A stretch of 10,064 bases of DNA, taken from the NCBI GenBank assembly GCA_030424825.1, contig JAUHWE010000121.1:1-10064 (forward strand), in the 5' to 3' direction. The position numbers were made by a program, and so were the translations under genes. Within the stretch, counting starts at the first letter, position 1. The number at the start of each line of letters is the position of its first letter. Source of the stretch: Verrucomicrobiia bacterium. Its GTDB lineage: Bacteria; Verrucomicrobiota; Verrucomicrobiia; Opitutales; Opitutaceae. The notes under the pieces are model-generated. The model saw only the letters and a list, made by a program, of their open reading frames with translations. It was not told where the DNA came from and did not search any database. Positions 5,223-10,064 of the stretch are shown here, in pieces.

Positions 5223-6881
5223 TTACCGTTTTCCGCCCCTGATAATGTCGAAAGCTACCCAGATTCCCAAAATCATCGAGATCACGTAACCAACCCAGCC
5301 AATTACCGGAATTCCAAAAAGCAAAGGAGGAATGTCGGTCGTAATCACCAAAGAAGAACCCACAATGAGACAACCGATGATAATCCCTAAAGTGATCTTA
5401 TTGCTGGCGTCGCTAATCGTGTAGTCCAGTTCTTCGAGGCCCTTGTGCTGAAGATTCACCTTCAGGCTATCCTTCTCGATCTTCTTTAGAATGCGTCGCA
5501 GTTCGTCTGGGAGACTTTGCAAATACTGCATTCCTTGCATGGCACTATATCGAGCCTCTTTGAGGAGACGGGCTGGATTCCGTCTCTCTTTCATCAAATC
5601 GATCAGGACTGGCTCGAATGCTTCTTTCAGGTTGAATTTTGAATCTAGCGTCGTCCCCATCTCTTCTACACACAGAATCGCCTTGGCTGTGAGAGAATAG
5701 TCGCGTGCCAAATCGATTCCGTTCCGGCCAAAAATATACAGCAACTGGAGAATCGCTCTCCCAATATTTCCCACGCCCGTCTCAGGATTATAGTGCTCCC
5801 GCATCGCCACCATAACCTCCCTTTCCATTGAGCGCTCATCAACGGGAGACCCCGAATCAGCTAGATTCACGGCAGTGCGTACAACGCGCTCGGCATTCCC
5901 TTTGATAAAGGCGTGGAAAAGATCCACCAACCCATACCGCATCCGGGTTGTGAGCTGACCTACCAGTCCCCAATCGAGCAGGCACAATCGACCATCCGGC
6001 TGTAGTCTCAGATTTCCGCCATGAGGATCGGCATGAAAAAATCCCGATATTAGGATTTGATGGAAAAGTGATTTCGAACCGTTCTTGGCAAGTTCCTTCG
6101 ATTCCTCGGCGTCTTGCATCAGCTCCGAAAGCCGCATCCCTTCAATCCGCTCCATCACGAGAACCCGCTTGGAGGAAAAGTCTTCGTAAACTTTTGGCGC
6201 GTGAATCGATTCCGGATAAGGGTTCTGGATGGAGAAGAACGACATGCTTCGCGCCTCGTATCTAAAATCGATCTCTTTTTCGAGCCCTCGTCTCAAGGTA
6301 TCCACGACTCCAGGTAAATCGTAGGGCTTGAGCTCAACAATGCGTTCGTGGGCTTGTTCCGCAAACCACATCAAGATATCGAAGTCTGCATCAATCGTCT
6401 TGCGAAGGTTGGGGCGCTGAACCTTTACTGCTACAGAGTCTCCGCTGTCTTTGAGCACGGCAAAGTGGACTTGCGCCATCGAAGCGCCAGCAGCGGCAAC
6501 CTCATCGATCGATTCGAATACTTGCTCTAGTGGAGATTTGAGGGCGTCCTCAATCACTGGGCGCACTTCATCGAATGCGTCGGGCGGAACGCTCTCCTGC
6601 AATTTTCGAAGCTCATCGATCAACGCTTCGGGTACGACATCCGGTCGCATGCTCAGTAGCTGTCCAAATTTGATAAACGTTGGCCCCAGTTGCTCGAGCA
6701 CTTTGCGGACGCGTTCCCACTGGCTTAGCTTTTCCTTATCCGATGTGCCAAAGGCTCTCAGAATCTGCGGGGGCAGATCCAGGCGCTGGAGAACATCCGC
6801 AAACCCGTTTCTCGCAAGAACGGTGACAATCTCCTTTGCCCGAGAAAAATTAGCTATCAGTTCAAAGGTTTTGATCGGCAC
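5223..6881 (-). CDS. ABC1/AarF/UbiB-family atypical kinase with two C-terminal membrane helices
   Basis: A 552-residue member of the ABC1 (UbiB/COQ8) protein-kinase-like family. These act as ATPases or kinases supporting ubiquinone, other quinone or lipid metabolism at the membrane. Motifs in order: the family-specific KFGQ (71-74) within FIKFGQLLSMRPDVVPE; the Ala-rich loop AAAGASMAQVH (129-139), which replaces the usual P-loop; VAVKVQRP with the ATP Lys153; EIDFRYEA (203-210); HADPHGGN (283-290, catalytic Asp285 and Asn290); and LLDWGLVG (301-308), where DWG stands in for DFG. The tail has two membrane segments (about 497-515 and 518-547) ending in RGGKR, as in bacterial UbiB homologues. 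The start is GTG at 6881; translation there gives the expected short leader. The gene lies 88 bp downstream of the phasin-like gene on the same strand, with hairpins between. No ubiquinone genes are nearby, so its pathway is not shown and the symbol ubiB is not assigned. Confidence 0.93.
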   Translation of the reverse strand: MPIKTFELIANFSRAKEIVTVLARNGFADVLQRLDLPPQILRAFGTSDKEKLSQWERVRKVLEQLGPTFIKFGQLLSMRPDVVPEALIDELRKLQESVPPDAFDEVRPVIEDALKSPLEQVFESIDEVAAAGASMAQVHFAVLKDSGDSVAVKVQRPNLRKTIDADFDILMWFAEQAHERIVELKPYDLPGVVDTLRRGLEKEIDFRYEARSMSFFSIQNPYPESIHAPKVYEDFSSKRVLVMERIEGMRLSELMQDAEESKELAKNGSKSLFHQILISGFFHADPHGGNLRLQPDGRLCLLDWGLVGQLTTRMRYGLVDLFHAFIKGNAERVVRTAVNLADSGSPVDERSMEREVMVAMREHYNPETGVGNIGRAILQLLYIFGRNGIDLARDYSLTAKAILCVEEMGTTLDSKFNLKEAFEPVLIDLMKERRNPARLLKEARYSAMQGMQYLQSLPDELRRILKKIEKDSLKVNLQHKGLEELDYTISDASNKITLGIIIGCLIVGSSLVITTDIPPLLFGIPVIGWVGYVISMILGIWVAFDIIRGGKR

Positions 6882-6904
6882 TGTACGTATTCAAAATAAT
6901 AGGC

Positions 6905-6949
6905 AATTCGGGTAAAAAATCAGCCCGAATTTTCAACATTCCAAAATTC
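6905..6949 (-). promoter_or_regulatory. Two overlapping, mutually exclusive hairpins between the phasin-like and kinase genes
   Basis: On the minus-strand transcript, GAATTTT (6949-6943) can pair with AAAATTC (6933-6927) across a 9-base loop. AATTCGGG (6931-6924) can instead pair perfectly with CCCGAATT (6912-6905) across an 11-base loop. The two stems share bases 6927-6931, so only one can form at a time. The second is the stronger because of its G-C pairs, and it carries a run of six U in its loop. The structure starts 20 bases after the phasin-like stop and ends 23 bases before the GTG of the kinase gene. This resembles an attenuator or translation-control switch, but could also be a weak transcript end. 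No known riboswitch consensus was recognised. Confidence 0.45.
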
Positions 6950-6969
6950 AAAGCAGAGAAATCGAAGGC

Positions 6970-7302
6970 CTACTTGGACTTCGCTGTTTTGGATTTCGAA
7001 TCTTCAATATCCGCGAGTCGAGCCTCTAATGCGGCAACCTTCGTCTCCAGTTCCTCTATACGTGCTGAGTGCTTACGGCCCATTTTGTCCAACAGCTCGT
7101 CAAATTTTTCTTGCACCTTAGCCGAGGCAGATTCGAACTCCTCTTTCCCATCATCGGCAATTTTCTTAGCCGCTTCTTTCGCATCGTTCGCCGATATCTT
7201 TCCCTTTTCCACCAAATCAGAGAGCGCCTCTTCCGCTTTCTCTTTCGTTAAAGCCGCTGCCCCTACCCCTGCCAATATCGCCTTTTTAATCGAATCTATC
7301 AT
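6970..7302 (-). CDS. Phasin-like coiled-coil protein
   Basis: A 110-residue protein resembling the phasin-family (polyhydroxyalkanoate synthesis regulator-like) proteins. It begins with an Ala/Gly-rich amphipathic helix (MIDSIKKAILAGVGAAALTK, 1-20). A charged helical section follows, EKAEEALSDLVEKGKISAND (21-40), then KEAAKKIADDGKEEFESAS (42-60). A short coiled coil lies around 79-101 with heptad Leu/Ile/Val (RIEELETKVAALEARLADIE), and the tail is Lys-rich (KSKTAKSK). There is no signal peptide. Family members coat or regulate PHA granules, or have unknown roles in species without PHA. Nothing in this window encodes PHA synthase. It is followed by an ABC1-family kinase gene, and I recall this pairing in other bacteria. 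The two probably share an mRNA. The divergent phosphatase gene starts 114 bp upstream. There is no Shine-Dalgarno sequence before the ATG. Confidence 0.8.
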   Translation of the reverse strand: MIDSIKKAILAGVGAAALTKEKAEEALSDLVEKGKISANDAKEAAKKIADDGKEEFESASAKVQEKFDELLDKMGRKHSARIEELETKVAALEARLADIEDSKSKTAKSK

Positions 7303-7416
7303 AATAGGGGAAAATTTATTCGATTTTGAATCAACAGCAATGGATAAAACACACCATGCGCCTCAAATAGCGAATTTGTTGCCCTTGCGTATATTAAGAT
7401 TAACCGACCACTTTTG
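7303..7416. promoter_or_regulatory. Divergent promoter region
   Basis: This 114-bp gap separates the leftward phasin-like gene from the rightward phosphatase gene, so it must carry the start signals for both. It is AT-rich at both edges (AAAATTTATT near 7310; TATATTAAGATTAA near 7390). TATATT at 7390-7395 is a possible -10 box for the rightward genes, but no matching -35 box is clear. Neither start codon has a Shine-Dalgarno sequence in front of it. Confidence 0.35.
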
Positions 7417-7911
7417 ATGCCAAACGCCAACTCACCAATAACATCTATCCTCTTCGTCTGCTGGGGAAACATCTGCCGCTCCCCGGCCGCCGAAAACGTA
7501 ATGCGGCAACTGCTAGTAAACGCAGGTCGCACCCAGATTCAGTGTGATTCAGCGGGAACGCTAGATGCCCATGCCGGGAATTCTCCCGATCCACGCATGT
7601 CCGCCGCCGGGAAACGCCGCGGATTGCCCATGACTGGTAGAGCGCGCGGGGTGCGTCGCGAGGACTTTGAGAAATTTGATCTCATTATTGCGATGGACTA
7701 TGCCAACCGGAGCGACCTCCAGACAATCGCTCCCCATTCCGCCGCCATGGAAAAAGTTCGGCTCTTCTGCGAATTCTGCCGCAATCATGATGATAAGGAA
7801 GTACCCGATCCCTACTACGGCGGTCCCCAAGGATTCGAGCATGTTCTCGATCTACTAGAGGATGGCTGCAATGGACTTCTGGAATCTATTCTCGATTTGG
7901 AGAAGAAGTAG
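7417..7911 (+). CDS. Low-molecular-weight protein-tyrosine-phosphatase family protein
   Basis: A 164-residue cytoplasmic phosphatase of normal length for the family. The active-site loop CWGNICRSP (15-23) holds nucleophile Cys15 and Arg21 (CX5R). DSAGT (44-48) and the general acid Asp131 in VPDPYYGG (129-136) are also present. The Trp directly after the catalytic Cys, where Leu, Thr or a charged residue is commoner, could shape substrate choice. I start at ATG 7417; a TTG lies one codon earlier and is less likely. The next gene, 56 bp downstream on the same strand, is a fructosamine-kinase homologue. Work on LMW-PTP homologues has shown that some act as protein-ribulosamine-5-phosphate phosphatases, and bacterial genes of the two families are often adjacent. 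That makes protein deglycation a better guess here than tyrosine dephosphorylation, though the sequence alone cannot decide. No arsenate reductase context is seen. Confidence 0.9.
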   Translation: MPNANSPITSILFVCWGNICRSPAAENVMRQLLVNAGRTQIQCDSAGTLDAHAGNSPDPRMSAAGKRRGLPMTGRARGVRREDFEKFDLIIAMDYANRSDLQTIAPHSAAMEKVRLFCEFCRNHDDKEVPDPYYGGPQGFEHVLDLLEDGCNGLLESILDLEKK

Positions 7912-7967
7912 GTTCGAAACTCACGCGCTGCGCTTCCCCTCCACGCTCTATTCCAAGAAACCGAACG

Positions 7968-8846
7968 ATGATAGGGGCGTTTTACAGTGAAGTTGAAAAG
8001 GCAATCTCGAAGGTATCATCCCAGCCGTTCCAAATCGTTAAGCGAACTCCTCTTCGAGGCGGCTGTATCAGCCAAGCAGAGCGGCTTGACGGCGTGAGGG
8101 GCCATTACTTTCTCAAGCAGAATACGGAATCCTTCCTGATTCACTTTGAGGAAGAGAAAGCCGCTCTGGAGGAATTGAGGCACGTCGGACCCATCCGCGC
8201 GCCTGAGCCTATCTGCAGTGGCAGCGCCGAAGGCCGGTCCTATTTGGTACTGGAATATATTCCCGTGGGGCAACCTACCGTGGGAGGCTGGGAACTACTT
8301 GGCCAGCAACTCGCTAATCTTCACAAAACGGCACTGCCTCATTTCGGCTGGCATCGAGACAATACCATTGGAAAAACCCTCCAGATCAACACCGTATCCG
8401 AAGATTGGATCTCATTTTTTCGCGAAAACCGCCTTCGCTTTCAAATGGATCTAGCCAAAGAAAGGGGATTCAAGCTGGAACACGGTTCTCAACTGCTAGA
8501 AAATCTACCCGCGTTTTTTGCCCGCTACACGCCAATTCCTTCCCTTCTTCACGGTGATTTGTGGTCGGGAAACACCGGATTCGACACACATGGAAAACCG
8601 TTCGTATTCGACCCCTGTTGCTACTATGGCGATCGGGAAACCGATCTCGCATTCACCGAGTTCTTTGGAGGGTTTCATCCCAATTTCTATGCCGCCTACA
8701 ACAGGACTTTTCCTCTTGATCCTGGATACAGTCGGAGAAAGACCGTGTACAATCTCTACCACTGCCTCAACCATTTCAATCTTTTCGGGCCTCCCTACGA
8801 TTCACAGTCACAAATGATGGCCAATCAATTGCTTAAGTTAGCCTAA
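7968..8846 (+). CDS. Fructosamine/ketosamine-3-kinase family protein
   Basis: A 292-residue, full-length member of the fructosamine-kinase fold family. It phosphorylates the 3-hydroxyl of sugar adducts on protein lysines, making them unstable and freeing the amine. Visible motifs: GGCIS (31-35) nucleotide loop; YFLKQN with Lys50; the hinge region YLVLEYIPVG (92-101); LHKTALPHFGWHRDNTIG (118-135, including the family's GWxxDNTIG); the catalytic loop LLHGDLWSGN (193-202, Asp197); and the metal-binding DPCCYYGDRETDLAFTE (215-231). Bacterial members tested biochemically mostly prefer ribulosamine or erythrulosamine over fructosamine. It begins 56 bp after the phosphatase stop with no terminator, so the two are probably cotranscribed. 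Here ATG 7968 lacks a Shine-Dalgarno sequence. No truncation or missing catalytic residue is evident. Confidence 0.94.
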   Translation: MIGAFYSEVEKAISKVSSQPFQIVKRTPLRGGCISQAERLDGVRGHYFLKQNTESFLIHFEEEKAALEELRHVGPIRAPEPICSGSAEGRSYLVLEYIPVGQPTVGGWELLGQQLANLHKTALPHFGWHRDNTIGKTLQINTVSEDWISFFRENRLRFQMDLAKERGFKLEHGSQLLENLPAFFARYTPIPSLLHGDLWSGNTGFDTHGKPFVFDPCCYYGDRETDLAFTEFFGGFHPNFYAAYNRTFPLDPGYSRRKTVYNLYHCLNHFNLFGPPYDSQSQMMANQLLKLA

Positions 8847-8955
8847 CTCGAACCGAGAGTAGTTTTAGTCCGTCTAGCCACCACTGATCCCTCACTCCCT
8901 CACCATTGTTTCAGCCTCGCAAAGAAAACCGATCGTGCTCTAATCCGCTCGCAAC

Positions 8956-9744
8956 ATGACATTGCTCGAAGCCATTATCCTAGGGATCATTCAAGGCCTG
9001 ACCGAATTTCTGCCAGTCAGCAGCAGTGGACATCTGGAACTGGGCAAGGCACTCTTAGGCATCGAAGCGAGCAGCGACGTCACGTTCACGGTCGTCGTCC
9101 ACGGAGCAACCGTTCTCAGCACGATCGTCGTATTCCATCGGGACATTCTCGGACTCATCAAGGGCGCGTTCCAATTTCGCTGGAATGAATCCACGGACTA
9201 TATATTCAAGATTGTGATTTCCGCCATTCCCGTGGTCGTCATCGGGCTCCTATTCAAGGAGGAAATTGAGAGTTTGTTTAGCAACAATGTGCTGCTCGTG
9301 GGCTGCATGCTTCTGGTCACCGGCGCCTTGCTCGCGTTTACCTACTACGCTCCCCAAGTCGGAGACGAAGTGAGCCATTCCAAAGCATTCCTAATCGGGA
9401 TTGCTCAAGCGATCGCGGTTCTGCCAGGCATCTCTCGTTCCGGTTCAACCATCGCCATTGGCCTCTTGCTTGGGATCGACAAGAAGAAGGTCGCTCGATT
9501 CTCGTTTCTCATGGTTCTCATCCCCATCATTGGAGCAAATGCGAAGGATGTATTGGACGGCGGCATGGCAAATAGTTCCGTATCCCCTCTACCTCTCCTC
9601 GTTGGCTTCATCACTGCATTCGTGTCCGGAGTCCTCGCCTGCCGATGGATGATCGCCATCGTGACGCGCGGGAAACTCATTCATTTCGCCTACTACTGTT
9701 TCATCGTTGGCGTGGGTTCAATCGTTGCTCACTTCGCGATTTAG
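8956..9744 (+). CDS. uppP: Undecaprenyl-diphosphate phosphatase
   Basis: An integral inner-membrane enzyme (also called BacA) that removes a phosphate from undecaprenyl pyrophosphate so the lipid carrier can be reused for peptidoglycan and other envelope polymers. Extra copies give bacitracin resistance. At 262 residues it is near the usual 265-275. The two signature regions are present: QGLTEFLPVSSSGHLELG (13-30, with Glu17 and His26) and LPGISRSGSTIAIGLLLG (156-173, with Arg161). About seven or eight hydrophobic helices follow the family pattern, the last ending at the C-terminal AHFAI. The gap from the upstream kinase gene is 109 bp and holds only a 4-bp dyad (CTCGAACCGAG, 8847-8857), so readthrough is possible. 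The C-terminal coding end overlaps a convergent gene by 44 bp. No Shine-Dalgarno sequence precedes the ATG. Confidence 0.97.
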   Translation: MTLLEAIILGIIQGLTEFLPVSSSGHLELGKALLGIEASSDVTFTVVVHGATVLSTIVVFHRDILGLIKGAFQFRWNESTDYIFKIVISAIPVVVIGLLFKEEIESLFSNNVLLVGCMLLVTGALLAFTYYAPQVGDEVSHSKAFLIGIAQAIAVLPGISRSGSTIAIGLLLGIDKKKVARFSFLMVLIPIIGANAKDVLDGGMANSSVSPLPLLVGFITAFVSGVLACRWMIAIVTRGKLIHFAYYCFIVGVGSIVAHFAI

Positions 9745-10064
9745 CGATTCGCTCCAGCAACTTGAGCCTTGTCGATTGTCTCGAATCAAGGCGAAGCGCT
9801 TGCTTCGCTAATTCCAGCACACCTCCCTTTCTACGAAGCACGCCCCAACCCATCGGGACTTCCGATTCTCTGAAAACCACGTTCTCATCGACTGCGAGGT
9901 AACAATAATTGGCACAGCCATAACGGGCGATTTTGGCAAACTTAACCCCATGGCCTAAGCGATTTTCCAACACTTGCAATCGCCTCGTCAACCGGTACCA
10001 TACTTCGTGACGCCAGTCGCAAAAATCAAACGTATCGTATTCGACAAATAGTGACTGATTCAGC
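9701..10064 (-). CDS. Unrecognised protein, possibly restriction-endonuclease-like, C-terminal part
   Basis: The frame is open from the window edge to TGA 9703-9701, about 120 codons, so its start lies outside. The part next to the edge reads SLFVEYDTFDFCDWRHEVWY, then a helical RLTRRLQVLENRL, then ARYGCANYCYLAVDENV, and PMGWGVLRRKGG followed by a Lys/Arg-rich tail. A sheet-helix-sheet pattern with ARY-x-x-ANYCYLAV and a terminal GWGVL strand resembles the second half of small PDDEXK-fold (restriction-endonuclease-like) proteins of unknown role. The likely metal-binding residues would be at or beyond the window edge, so I cannot confirm them. The last 14 codons and stop lie inside the uppP end (44-bp overlap, convergent). 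A TTG at 9991 is not the start, because the similarity continues upstream. Confidence 0.6.
   Translation of the reverse strand, partial: LNQSLFVEYDTFDFCDWRHEVWYRLTRRLQVLENRLGHGVKFAKIARYGCANYCYLAVDENVVFRESEVPMGWGVLRRKGGVLELAKQALRLDSRQSTRLKLLERIAKSRSEQRLNPRQR

Noticed and set aside
8016..8774. Several minus-strand frames of 60-90 codons inside the fructosamine-kinase gene
   Set aside because: All are nested in a gene with clear catalytic motifs and have no independent start context or recognisable similarity.
1..10064. CRISPR arrays, tRNA or rRNA genes, prophage genes or toxin-antitoxin pairs
   Set aside because: No regularly spaced direct repeats, cloverleaf or rRNA-like sequence, and no recognisable phage or toxin/antitoxin proteins were seen. 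The only repeats with clear meaning are those of the IS.

Overview
The window reads as ordinary bacterial chromosome carrying one well-preserved insertion sequence. None of the six chromosomal genes with an intact start that I inspected has a convincing Shine-Dalgarno motif at the usual distance. That fact, the moderate G+C content, and the mix of a SYLF-domain secreted protein, a phasin-like/ABC1-kinase pair and a Cys-poor IS66 transposase suggest a Verrucomicrobiota-type organism (perhaps Opitutae). This is an inference from gene style, not a demonstrated placement.

Layout. 1-262: 3' end of an M32 metallocarboxypeptidase gene (+). 497-1780: proA, proline biosynthesis (+). 1985-2689: exported SYLF (Ysc84-type) protein (+). 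2738-3025: small basic protein of unknown function (-), convergent with the SYLF gene. 3242-5161: a complete two-gene IS66-family element (tnpB-tnpC, both -) with imperfect 24-bp terminal inverted repeats and a perfect 8-bp target duplication (TTTATAAT) on both sides. 5223-7302 (-): a phasin-like coiled-coil gene followed by an ABC1/UbiB-type kinase gene with two C-terminal membrane helices; two overlapping, mutually exclusive hairpins lie in the gap between them. 7417-9744 (+): low-molecular-weight phosphatase, fructosamine-kinase-family enzyme and UppP. 9701-10064 (-): 3' part of an unrecognised, possibly nuclease-like gene that overlaps the end of uppP tail to tail.

How the genes fit together. 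The phosphatase and the fructosamine-kinase homologue are 56 bp apart on the same strand. They form a plausible protein-repair pair in which sugar-phosphate adducts on lysines are first dephosphorylated and then 3-phosphorylated so that they fall off. UppP downstream recycles the undecaprenyl carrier for wall synthesis and may share the transcript. The phasin-like protein and the ABC1 kinase probably share a transcript, with the hairpins possibly setting their ratio. The IS entered the gap between the kinase gene and the small basic-protein gene. It broke no recognisable gene, but it displaced the upstream region of the small gene, and its transposase genes point toward that gene.

I found no CRISPR array, tRNA, rRNA or clear defence or secretion system. 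The strongest candidates for follow-up are the exactly bounded tnpA-less IS66 element, the deglycation pair, the competing hairpins in the phasin/kinase gap and the unknown 95-residue protein.
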